Assembly (NCBI GenBank): GCA_905147135.1
Contig: LR990049.1
Coordinates: 3,985,428-4,049,427, forward strand
Direction: 5' to 3'
Source of the DNA: Blastobasis lacticolella
Lineage: Eukaryota; Arthropoda; Insecta; Lepidoptera; Blastobasidae
Length of the DNA stretch: 64,000 nucleotides
Shown: positions 55,591 to 64,000 of the stretch, in pieces
Layout of the letters: each line of letters starts with the position of its first letter
Position numbering within the stretch: position 1 is the first letter of the stretch
Position numbers and translations under genes: made by a program
The notes under the pieces: generated by a model
Told to the model about the DNA's origin: nothing
The model's input: only the letters and a program-made list of their open reading frames with translations
Databases searched by the model: none

Positions 55591-55620
55591 GCTGCCTGAA
55601 TACCTAAGTATTCAGGCGGC
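55591..55620. other. Short perfect hairpin
   Basis: GCCTGAATAC (55594-55603) and GTATTCAGGC (55608-55617) form a perfect 10-bp stem with loop CTAA, extendable to 13 bp with one G:U pair. A weak U-run follows at 55638. Possibly chance; no associated gene. Confidence 0.5.
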
Positions 55621-55736
55621 TCAGACAGATAGGTATAATTTTTAATCTACATATTAATGCAGAATGGAGACGTAAACATGATGTAAAGCGCTTAGAGCGC
55701 GTACTTTCAAGTTAATCCCGGTGCAGCGCGACCCCG

Positions 55737-55787
55737 GTTATCATAATGAGATTCGTTATCATAATGTGATCTCATTTGATAACGTCG
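55737..55787. repeat. Short inverted repeat
   Basis: GTTATCATAATGAGAT at 55737 is mirrored by ATCTCATTTGATAAC ending at 55787, with a second GTTATCATAATG between them. One arm has a 1-nt difference. Confidence 0.5.
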
Positions 55788-55939
55788 TGGCGAAGGAAAA
55801 AGAAAACAAAAATTTGTAATTTTGAACGTAGATATTATGATAAGGCGATTCTTGATCCTATTGGTAAGGCGTTTAGCTAGCTGTGTTTAACTAGTGTTGG
55901 CTGGTCTATCAGGATCATATTGTGTTTGCGTATAATTCA

Positions 55940-56040
55940 TGTTTTAAACCCTCGCGGTTACTATAACACATTTTAAAGGAAATATCGGGTTACTCGTCAT
56001 TAAAGCTACGCGGTAGGAAACCCGAAACATACCTTTAAAA
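55940..56040. mobile_element. 101-bp insertion related to the 52-kb hairpin core
   Basis: TGCGTATAATTCA is repeated perfectly at 55927-55939 and 56041-56053. The 101 bp between carry CTCGCGGTTACTATAACACA, TTTTAAAGG, a CGGGTTACTCGTC part and TACGCGGTAGGAAACCCGAA, matching the inner arm and loop of 52209-52710 with loss of about 40 bp from the centre. This proves the hairpin core is a mobile sequence. A 13-bp duplication suggests a target-primed, LINE-dependent retroposon more than a classic cut-and-paste element. Confidence 0.88.
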
Positions 56041-56164
56041 TGCGTATAATTCAGTAAAAATTCTGACCATTTATATTTCTGTCATTTAAAACAATGCAAA
56101 ATCCGTGACTTACAGTCCGCGTACAATTCGCTGATTACGTTCCGGACCATTTCTCACTGGAATC

Positions 56165-56285
56165 ACAATGAATTTCGGGATAAAAAATTATAGCCTATGT
56201 GTTATGCTGAACTATTTAAAATCCGTGCAATAGTTTTGTTGTGAAGGAGTAACGTTTATACATCCTTACAAACTTTGAATATGAA
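56165..56285 (-). mobile_element. Family J fragment
   Basis: TTATAGCCTATGTGTTATGC, AAAATCCGTGCAATAGTTTT and GTGAAGGAGTAACG are the complement of the family J centre (AACTATTGCACGG type). Both ends eroded. Confidence 0.5.
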
Positions 56286-56299
56286 GATACTATCCTCAC

Positions 56300-56485
56300 A
56301 CTCCCAGTCACAGTGTTTCCTTAGTCAATGACATGGGAACATTGAAAAGGTACATTAGGTCTCTTTAGAGGCGGACCACACATTAGTAGCGTTCCTGGTG
56401 TTGCTGATGTCCATAGGCGGCGGTAACCAACTTTCCATCAGGTGGCTCGCTCACCTGTTTGCCTGCCGTATAACATAACATAAAA
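56300..56485 (+). mobile_element. LINE 3' stump, tail family A, copy 4
   Basis: CCCAGTCACAGTGTTTCCTT, GACATGGGAACATTG, TCCATAGGCGGCGGTAACCA, CATCAGGTGGCTCGC and CCGTATAACATAACATAAAA. Small deletions destroy the frame. Confidence 0.7.
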
Positions 56486-56889
56486 AGCACTGTCTTACCA
56501 ATGTCTTTACTTCACACTGAAGTGTTAATTCTGCAATTGGAATAACTACAGCCGTGTAATTCTGAACTACAATGTATGGTTGCGTGTAATGCACCTAATA
56601 AGCACCCAACTCCACTTCTAATGAATAAGTTAACCGTTTAACTGCTCATCGAATCATGCCCGCCCACTTTAACATAAATGAGTGAATTCGTGTTTTTGCA
56701 TAGAAATTTAAAAAGCAAATGAGTTAGAGTAATTTGCAAAAACCGGCACTAAATTGTCGTTGTCACGTTAGATATTTTACACGTAAAACTTGCAACAGGT
56801 TAACATAATACAGTGTGACTGGAGGTAATTATAATTTTTTAACATACTTACGTCTAGTGACAAAATAATTTGTATTTCATATGTTAAAT
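56486..56889. other. AT-rich spacer
   Basis: Nothing recognised. Confidence 0.4.
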
Positions 56890-57135
56890 ATTGGCCGTGT
56901 GGTGTCCGGCAGAGTAGAATAGCATCAACCCATTACATTCGTGGGTGTCGTAAAAGGGTTCGAAGGCTGGAAAATGGGCAGCATCGTTTTCCATTGTTAT
57001 ATTTTATAACACTGCGATCTCCAACCCGCGCGTGGCAGGCGCCAAGCGTGGAGATTATGGCAATAACCTCCCGTTTCGTGGGACAGGCCGTAAGTCCTGT
57101 AGTGGACTGTTATGGGCTGTGATCATGAATGTTTA
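56890..57135 (+). mobile_element. Family H retroposon, copy 2
   Basis: GGCCGTGTGGTGTCCGGCAG, AGAGTAGAATAGCATC, GGCTGGAAAATGGGCAGCAT, TCCAACCCGCGCGTGG and AAGTCCTGTAGTGGACTGTT, ending GGGCTGTGATCATGA. Same order as 60030-60295. A central block present there is missing here after TCGTAAAAGGG. Confidence 0.75.
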
Positions 57136-57835
57136 ATATTAATGCATAACAAGCAAGAGCGTTGTCACTGTTAAGAAGCACAGATAATATAGTTTCACTT
57201 CAACCGAAAATATAAGTTATTAATAATGCCGACACATAAGTCCAATTACAGTTGGCGTATTTCCTTAGAAATCCATAAAATGCAAGACCTAGGTTTCTAA
57301 ATGTAAAATCTATCCGCTCCAGACGAGCCCGACGCAGTGGACACGGAGCAATAGGGTGCCCTAGAATTTACTATATAATATGTATATTTACCTAGAACTA
57401 AGTCACGGACCAGTTTTGTTTTTGCACCTCCTCAATGGGTAAAGGTCACCCACCGGGCTAACGGGGAAGTGACGCGGAGAACTCTCATGAGTACCAGCGC
57501 GGTCGGCTGGCGGGTTATGCTGGACTCGCTACGCATGGAACCTAAGCGCCTAGCTGCTAAACTCAGCGTTGGACTGCCTTTCGCCTGCCTTTGACGGGAA
57601 GGCTTCATCGGATGCTACACACCCCATGGGGCAGGGTGATACCTAATCGGCCGCCAAGACAGTTCAACCATCACGTCTAGCACATCGGAGCGACAAGTGA
57701 GAAACTGCGCGACATGGATCCTGCTATCTCTTTCATCTTAGTATTGAGAGAAGGACATAAAGACTCGCACGCGGCGGGAGCAATATCGCGATCAGACTTG
57801 TTTAGGGTACCCAGCGGATCTCGCTTCGCCATCGA
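57136..57835. other. Spacer, GC-richer from 57420
   Basis: 57420-57840 is GC-rich with no recognised protein or repeat, apart from CATGGGGCAGGGTGATACC. It adjoins the 5S-like SINE and might be part of a larger repeat with it. Confidence 0.4.
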
Positions 57836-57839
57836 TAGA

Positions 57840-57972
57840 TCTATATTAGGACGCACTCCTTACGAGTGGCAAGCTCGTTGCGGTGCTCGAAGTATGAAAC
57901 GGACACCCATCAAGTAACCGGCATTGCTTAACTTCTGTCATCGGTCTCGCAAGTACTTGCGCTGCCACTAGT
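57840..57972 (-). mobile_element. 5S-rRNA-like SINE, copy 2
   Basis: The complement reads CTAGTGGCAGCG, CTTGCGAGACCGATGACAG, AAGTTAAGCAATGCCGG, TACTTGATGGGTGTCCG, then CGAGCTTGCCACTCG. It matches 16420-16560 along its length and preserves TACTTGATGGGTG, closer to the 5S sequence TACTTGGATGGGTG than copy 1 does. The two copies share non-5S flanks, so they are one repeat family. Confidence 0.6.
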
Positions 57973-58425
57973 CTGTCCCTCTGCTTAAATAATTAAGTCA
58001 ATAACCGGCCGATTCCAGTTTCGTCGCTCCCATATTTCCAAATTACACATTAAACCGCCAAAACAGCGATTAATACACCTCAAAACCAACGATAAAGCAA
58101 CAATCAGAGTGAACCGGCTCTCGACTGGTTTACGCCGGTTTTCCATTAACCCACAGGCAGGCGGACGTTGACAAATCACCAGGAGCGCAGTGCAAGCAAA
58201 AACGGCCCTGGTCATCGCTGCAGTGGGAGATTTGGGGGCTAACCGGGTTTAGTGTAATAACGTTTGGGTGTTGTCGACACTTAATTTGAATGTCTTTTGT
58301 AGTACCTAATTATTTTTATGAAAAAATGATACTCAGATAAATATCTACGTCTTAGGTTAAAAGTCTTATTGCAATCATAAACATTTACGCTAACACTAGT
58401 GTTTTTAATTTTTGTTATACTAAGG
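57973..58425. other. Spacer
   Basis: A CCGGCCGATTCCAG / AACCGGCTC-rich part near 58000-58140, otherwise AT-rich. No gene. Confidence 0.35.
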
Positions 58426-58426
58426 T

Positions 58427-58535
58427 GTCAAAACTTACGACCTGTGTGATGGTAAGCAGTCACCGCAGCCTATGGACGTTTGAAATACCAGGGGCATCAC
58501 CCACGCGTTGCACCACATAAAAATCTTTGGTAGGG
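58427..58535 (-). mobile_element. LINE 3' UTR fragment (tail family B)
   Basis: TGTGATGGTAAGCAGTCACC, GCAGCCTATGGACGTTTG and GGGGCATCACCCACGCGTTG. Read on the minus strand this is the end of the family B coding tail and 3' UTR. Confidence 0.75.
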
Positions 58536-58627
58536 TGTTAGCCGATTCCATTATATTGAACAAAATGTTTTTGATAAAGATATAAGTCAAAGTAAAGTGA
58601 AACAGAAACAGGTACATGCAGGAGATT

Positions 58628-58722
58628 CATTATCATCACCCGAGCGGCTGCAGCCAGGGTCTGCTTTCCGACTCATTTTCCTCCATTTCGCCCGGTCTTA
58701 GGCGTCCTCGCGTCGTAAACCA
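58628..58722 (-). mobile_element. LINE 3' fragment (tail G2), copy 2
   Basis: ATTATCATCACCCGAGCGGC, AGCCAGGGTCTGCTTTCC and TCCATTTCGCCCGGTCTTAG match 19423-19507. The ATC-rich start is the complement of an ATG tail. Confidence 0.55.
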
Positions 58723-59002
58723 TTGTACATACAGGAGATTATGTACAGATATTCATTAGCGGAGCACTATAATTTTATAATGCTGTTCCCAAAGCTATCA
58801 TGTCTAGCTGTTCCATGGCTACCTAAATTACACCCACACGAGGATTATAGAGAAAATGTAGGCGTTGATTAGGTTACGCAAACTACTAAAGTAGTTACTA
58901 TGTTAATATCAGGATTGCGTTTGGCTAGAATTAGGCGAAATGATTTATAAATTACATTGTAAAATGTGATAAAAAAACTATTTTTATACAACTAAGGTGG
59001 CA

Positions 59003-59345
59003 AACACGCTTACGGCCTGCCTGATGGTAAGCAGTCACCACAACCTATGGACGTGCCTATGGACGTAATACCAAGGGCATCATACACGCGTTGTCGACCC
59101 CGTAAAAACTTTTTCTCCTTTTCTTGAAGAACTCCATGCTGTACTCCAGGGAAAACCCCTCCAGGTAGTTCATTCCACAACCTTAGTGTGCGTGGGAGAA
59201 AGTTCCTTTGGAACCGCACAGTTCGCGACCAATTTGGCTCCAAGGTGTGGATGAACGGTAGCGAGCGGTGCGATATAGAATGTAGCTGTCGGCATGTTAT
59301 CAAACAGTTCTTGAGAACAAACATCCTTATAAATTTTTATCCAAA
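59003..59345 (-). pseudogene. LINE 3' stump, tail family B, longest copy
   Basis: The minus strand reads HSISHRSLPFIHTLEPNW, then RNFLPRTLRLWNELPGGVFP, a frame change, FLRGRQRV and the 3' UTR with the GTAAGCGTGTTTGCCACCTT end. The F-x-RT-x-x-LWN-x-LP motif is the RT C-terminal tail of a non-LTR element. It is the most complete family B copy here, about 75 codons, and identifies the shorter family B fragments. Confidence 0.85.
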
Positions 59346-59827
59346 CATACAGCGCCATTGCTATGTTGGTATTTATTTTAATATTGTTTCCAAGTCGCCC
59401 GTAGAAAATGAGACTACAAAGTTACTTAAAGAAATGAGAAGACTAATGATGCGTACAGACTCATGTAAGTATTTTACCTGTACCTAATAATAAGACACAA
59501 ACGAAAGGTATATATTATCTCGGAAAATGTTAAATATCATTTGTTTATTGACATTATCGTATTTTCCTAGCTTGCTGTACCGAATTCTCAGTATAGATGT
59601 GTTGAAGGAGTTCGAAGAATTATCAACGAAGAAATCGAAGCTATTATTCAGCATGCGTACGTACATATATTGTTAGTTATAGCTACAACTCGTCAGGGAT
59701 GTCAACCCCTAATCTCGGTGTAATTAGGGGGTGAAATCAGCCAGTAATTAATTACCAGGCTACTCGGGGGTGCAAAACCTCCACGTTTTTAGTGACCTCT
59801 GAGACCGTTTGCTCTGGGCATGTGATT

Positions 59828-59950
59828 TTCACCCCTATGGACGGACGACCTTGGAAAGACATAAAGTTCAAAGGAAAGGCATAAAGTTCAACGGTTAGGC
59901 TTGGGTGAGGTCTATGTCTAGCAGTAGACATCCTACGGCTATGAATGTGT
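59828..59950 (+). mobile_element. RTE-like 3' end
   Basis: GACGACCTTGGAAAGACATA, an immediate partial repeat AAAGTTCAA...GGCATAAAGTTCAA, then GGTGAGGTCTATGTCTAGCA and GACATCCTACGGCTATGAATG. It parallels the GAGGCCTATGTCCAGCAGTGG ends of RTE-like elements. Plus orientation. Confidence 0.55.
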
Positions 59951-60029
59951 ACGAGATTTAGTTTATTTCATAAGTCGAATTGTTTCGAAGTTCGGTTCGA
60001 GCAGACTCTATCTCTCCATCTCTATAGTC

Positions 60030-60295
60030 TGGCCGTGTGGTGTCCGACAGAGTAGAATAGCACCAAGCCCTTACACTCGTGGGTGGCGTACAAGGCGACT
60101 AATGTTTTCGAGGCAAAATACCTAGTGTCCGTAGGCTGGAAAATGGGCAGCAGCGTTGTCCATTGCTATATTTATAACACTACGACCTCCAACCCGCTTG
60201 CCAAACGTGCATATTACGTCAATCTCCGTGGGATCTTTCGTGGGAGAGGCCCTAAGTCCTGCAGTGGACTGTTACGGGCTGTGATGATAATGAGT
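60030..60295 (+). mobile_element. Family H retroposon, copy 3
   Basis: The longest family H copy: GGCCGTGTGGTGTCCGACAG, CACTCGTGGGTGGCGTACAA, GGCGACTAATG, GGCTGGAAAATGGGCAGCAG, ACCTCCAACCCGCTTGCC and AAGTCCTGCAGTGGACTG, with a GGGCTGTGATGATAATGA end. It has no frame of its own. It is either a SINE or the 3' end of a LINE. Confidence 0.75.
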
Positions 60296-60299
60296 CTCT

Positions 60300-61880
60300 A
60301 CATAATATGCTAAAGGTTATAAAATTGTTTTCGTCCAGAATATGTAAAATTTTTATTATTATAGTAGATTATATATACACATTAGCGCCAATAATATTAA
60401 GGAAGAAATCTTAAACAAAGCAAGGAATAAGAAATTAAGAGTGACGGATAGATTATATTATACTAAAAGAAGATAGTGTCAAGAAGAATTGGACATGGGC
60501 TTTCATATGCCAGCTTAAACATCTGTTATTCGCCTTCCCGGATTTCTACCCAAGTCCCACAAGGGCCAACACCCTCTGTAACGAGCCGAATAAAACAGGG
60601 GACCATGCAAAAAGCCAGTAAGTATCCCGATGTACGGCGCCGGTCCCTCCCAAGATTTAATAGCAGCTAGATCATGCAATTTCCCGTTCAAATCGAATAG
60701 ACGGGCTCAAATTGGGTAAGCGCGGGTCGTCGATCGCCTCCGCCGATCGGCAATCTGGCCATGTGGCGCGATTCTGTTTTGTTGTCGTGTCTTATCCACT
60801 TCTCGGATTTCGCTTTACTTTTCTTTTCTTTTTTTCAGAAACCACCGATGATGGCGACGCCATACCTGGTTCTTGCTGATATGACCTATATACACCCTTG
60901 TAGAAGCATTTCTGGCTGGTGTTGTACTTGAACGGAACGAAACGGAACAGAGCGAGAGACGACATGGAAAGTGTTCACCGCCGCCCATACCTAGACTCCC
61001 GCAATATCCGGGGAGTCGCGAATGGCATTTACGAAGCTGAGTTTGCGTTCTCCACTTAGACGTATACATATAGTGTAACTTTCGTTATGATAGAGTCACC
61101 TATGAAACAAATGCCATAGAGTAGACAGTAGAATAAGCTAGTCTGTCAAATATTAGTTGGTGTTCTATTAGTGGCGCCTCCTATGCCAGGTTGCCATGTC
61201 ATTGTTGTCAAATGTGACGTAACAAGCCATGTCAAAGTTAATTCTTTTGCTTGCCACGCGCCAACTTAGAGATACCTGAGGCGCTGTATTCCTGTGATCA
61301 ACTCTGACGAGTTGATAAATTGACATTTGCAAATCGAAAGTCGATTAAAAAGCCAAAATAGTTTAAATTATTGTAATATATGGCATTGACGAGTTTTGAA
61401 ATAAATCAAAACGAAACCGATACATGTATAAATATGTAGACATTTTGCGATTTCTTCTTAAAAAAGATACTAAAACTAAATATCTTTTCACGATACACCT
61501 TTCCGAGTAACTTCGGTTACCAAATTAAATACTTGAGACACTATATATCTAAGCAGTGTCATCTAGTCAGGCACGCCGAACTACACTTTTGAATTTTCAA
61601 AACAGCTGTCTGAAAATCCCCCATTGCAGTATAACGAGAACGACAAAAGTGACACGAGCCCGCAACGATAACGATAACGTTAAAGATCCACAATCTGCCC
61701 CTGTCCGGATGCCCTCTGCAATATTAATCGGGGTTTGCCTACAGTCTCATCGGTAAACGTCAATGATGGTTACCCGGTGCAGAGGTTACATGCACAACGT
61801 TAGGCTGATTCTGTATGCCTTCAGAGTCGATTGGGTCCTTTGTAGTTACCATTGTTACTAAGGTGTAATGTAAATTGCTT
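60300..61880. other. Spacer, no gene called
   Basis: The minus frame at 60815-61069 (84 codons, GC-richer) has no recognised domain. AAGTGTTCACCGCCGCCCAT at 60969 resembles a LINE 3' UTR box, so part may be a worn LINE tail. The rest is AT-rich. Confidence 0.4.
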
Positions 61881-61882
61881 AG

Positions 61883-62093
61883 TTAAGCTTTGCTCGTACG
61901 ATTCGGATGTGGAATGAGCTTGTGTTTCCTTTGAACTATGACATGGGATCGTTCAAGAGGTATATTAGAGGTCGCTTTGAGGCAGGCAACGGATTGGTAA
62001 CTCCCCTGGTATTGCTGATGTCCATAGGCGGTGGTGACCAGTTTCAATCAGATGGCCCGCTTGGTTGTTTGTCTGCCGTATAACATACAAAAA
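61883..62093 (+). mobile_element. LINE 3' stump, tail family A, copy 5
   Basis: GTACGATTCGGATGTGGAAT (RT tail IRMWNEL), GACATGGGATCGTTCAAGAG, TCCATAGGCGGTGGTGACCA and CCGTATAACATACAAAAAGG. About 17 bp of the WNELPATV coding part is missing. Confidence 0.75.
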
Positions 62094-62301
62094 GGTTAAT
62101 TAAAAGTTGTTTTGTTTCAAATTTTTATTAGGTAATATGCCATTTGAGATTTGTATGGCCTATTTTCTCGTAAACGTTGCATAACAAACAAACGACACAC
62201 GTATACTCAGATTTTAATATGAGTCATTTACCTGAGTTATTGCGAAACGTCCACGTCACTCACAGCAGAGCGTTCTAAAACCCACCAATTTTTGCCTTAT
62301 T

Positions 62302-62412
62302 CTACTAAGGTAGCAAACAAGCTTACTGCTTGCCTGATTGTCACCGCTGCCCATGGACATTTGCAATACCAGGGGCATCACCCACGCGTTGCAAACCCCG
62401 TAAAAACCTATG
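62302..62412 (-). mobile_element. LINE 3' UTR fragment (tail family B)
   Basis: CTAAGGTAGCAAACAAGCTT, GCATCACCCACGCGTTGCAA and ACCCCGTAAAAACC follow family B order on the minus strand. A gap of about 20 bp removes part of the TAAGCAGTCACC box. Confidence 0.7.
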
Positions 62413-62815
62413 TACAGACAATATGTCTCAAATACTCACAATAGGCACAAGACATCATCAACCCGTGTTATTAATAAAACAATATCCCTTCATGTTACAA
62501 GGCACCATTTCCATTGTGGCGTAACTTCAATTAATATTAAATCATTTATTCCTACCTATTCAATATTCACATCACGATCTAGTTAGGCGTATCCTCCACT
62601 AGGTACAATGCCAGTAAAGTTGACGAGACAGGTAAGCGTAATGAAGGTTATAGAATATAAACGTGACATGTCATGTTTACTATTAGCAGTGAGTATTAGT
62701 ACTTATTACACCTGTTTGTTTCTGTCGACGGAAACAATAACAGCAAAAATATTTTTATGGACTCGGAGTAACGCGTCTTAGGTACATATCTGGTATTGCA
62801 ACTGTGATTGCATAT

Positions 62816-63149
62816 TACCAGTAGGACAATTGCGTAAAGCTGTTGCCAACATTTCTCTGATTTCAATGATTGAAATTGTTACTTTTCCGTTTCCGTTTGA
62901 TCGATTTAATGGGTTCAGTTCATTGCAATGGAACTTTGTTTTCAGCGTGTCACTGTATGCTTCCTTCCTACTTTCCTACCCCCCCTCCTTTTTGACGATT
63001 GAAAGAGATATTTAATGTCCTAATCAATAAATAAATTTTGAATTTTGTTAACACATAAAATCGATGATACGTAATCGCAAAAGTAACAATTTCAATCATT
63101 GAAATCAGAGAATTGTTGGCAACAGCGTTACGTAATTAGCCTACAGGTA
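62816..63149. mobile_element. 334-bp TIR element (MITE-5)
   Basis: The left arm 62816-62889 and right arm 63076-63149 are inverse copies, identical over ATTTCAATGATTGAAATTGT and GCTGTTGCCAACA, with scattered changes elsewhere. TIRs are about 74 bp. Each arm also holds an internal palindrome ATTTCAATNATTGAAAT. The interior (62890-63075) is AT-rich without coding content. No duplication is evident. Confidence 0.75.
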
Positions 63150-63625
63150 TGCCCTATGTAGAATATTAGAGAACTCTATGTTCTGTCTGTGTTTATGGAC
63201 TGTGAAAGCAAAATTTAAAAAAAAAATCTTATACCCTTAGTAAATTCTTCTATTTAAATATTGATCACACTACCAAAACAGTCACTGGTATTGGTCACTG
63301 CGTGTACAATGACTTTCTATTGATACAGAAGATCATTGCTGGTGTTCGTAGCCGATCAATCCATGATACCCGCTATTATACGGCGTGTCCTTGCCAAATA
63401 CCGCAACTTAGCATCAAGTATCGATTGATACTGTTGTTTATGGTCGGCATTAATTATTCATGCATGAGCCCATTGTAATCAGTTTCCCTTCCCTGTAATT
63501 TAACATTAAATGGTCGTTGCAAAACCGTGTTCGGAGAACCTGATCATAGGATCCGTTTAACAAACTAAAAGCGTCAAAAGTGTCCGCTCGCACTGTTTAA
63601 TTACACATTTACAATCATAATACAA
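63150..63625. other. AT-rich spacer
   Basis: No gene or clear repeat. Confidence 0.4.
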
Positions 63626-63627
63626 TA

Positions 63628-64000
63628 CTAGCGACCCGCCCTGGCTTCGCACGTAAATAATTTGGATATACGACTACTTGACGTCTACGTTACTTGACTG
63701 CTTGTCCACTTTGTAATAAAATGCACGGAATATTCCATTGCGACAATTTCCTCAAATTATAGCCGCTGGAAAAAAGAAATATTGTCAATAGATACTAAAA
63801 CGTTTTAGATACGTATAGATCTCGGTAGATGGAGCTAGGTACGGTGGAACGCGGCCAGATACGCGATAATCAGCGCCGCCAGTGTCCCGTCCTAAAATCC
63901 TGAAACTAAAAAACCTAAACTTTTCTAATGAATCACCTGTGTATTTGTGACGGCATGATAATCCGTTTAGTAGTTTTTGAGTTTATCGCGAACAAACAGA
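63628..64000 (+). mobile_element. Family I repeat, cut by window end
   Basis: Starts TACTAGCGACCCGCCCTGGC with TTCGCACG, and near the end has TAATGAATCACCTGTG, ATAATCCGTTTAGTAGTTTT and TGAGTTTATCGCGAACAAAC. This is the classic order of a widespread lepidopteran repeat. The element continues past the window. Confidence 0.6.

Noticed and set aside
1..64000. CRISPR array, operon, phage or bacterial defence locus
   Set aside because: No regularly spaced repeats with unique spacers, no bacterial gene layout and no long frames. The repeat content is that of an insect genome.

Overview
The window looks like repeat-dense, non-coding DNA from a lepidopteran (moth or butterfly). It is AT-rich eukaryotic sequence with no operon-like layout and no long open reading frame that reads as a host protein. 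It is packed with interspersed repeats typical of Lepidoptera: tRNA-derived SINEs with ATG-rich 3' tails, many short 3' stumps of non-LTR retrotransposons whose reading frames end in RT C-terminal motifs such as RTIRMWNELP, and small terminal-inverted-repeat elements. I assign no host protein-coding gene. The window is best read as intergenic or deep intronic DNA.

Layout. 0-10 kb: AT-rich spacer, a 418-bp TIR element (1925-2342), an RT tail (3302-3541), a SINE-B copy, a large imperfect foldback (4602-5302), a CpG-rich patch with a palindromic E-box (6397-6413), two small TIR elements, and a SINE-A copy with a perfect 15-bp target-site duplication. 10-22 kb: a CpG-rich promoter-like patch (9790-10160), RT tails, a five-copy 16-nt motif cluster (12691-12977), four further SINE-A copies or fragments, a 5S-rRNA-like SINE (16420-16560) and a 235-bp TIR element (21429-21663). 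22-34 kb: a candidate promoter with a possible splice donor (22602-22832), an RTE-like tail, a 105-nt hairpin (25021-25125), a 714-bp long-TIR element with a nested SINE (27906-28619), a GC-richer unique block (30700-32330), a 257-bp TIR element (33052-33308) and a broken LINE C-terminus (33905-34203). 34-45 kb: a tandem duplication carrying SINE-A (35402-35966), the largest retrotransposon remnant (36583-37806, RT motifs intact, split by a nested insertion with an 11-bp duplication), the second copy of the 418-bp element, a degenerate minisatellite and an RTE-like 3' end. 45-64 kb: mostly unique AT-rich DNA, a SINE-A with a 16-bp duplication, a near-perfect 222-bp-arm inverted repeat (52209-52710), a 101-bp relative of its core with a 13-bp duplication (55940-56040), more LINE tails, a second 5S-like SINE and a 334-bp TIR element (62816-63149).

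The parts do not act as a pathway. They record successive insertions, several of them nested, so relative ages can be read. The strongest candidate for something functional is the 52.2-52.7 kb inverted repeat: if transcribed it would fold into about 222 bp of nearly perfect double-stranded RNA, the form of substrate that makes hairpin-derived siRNAs in insects. Family names used here (SINE-A, SINE-B, tail A-H) are working labels, not database names.
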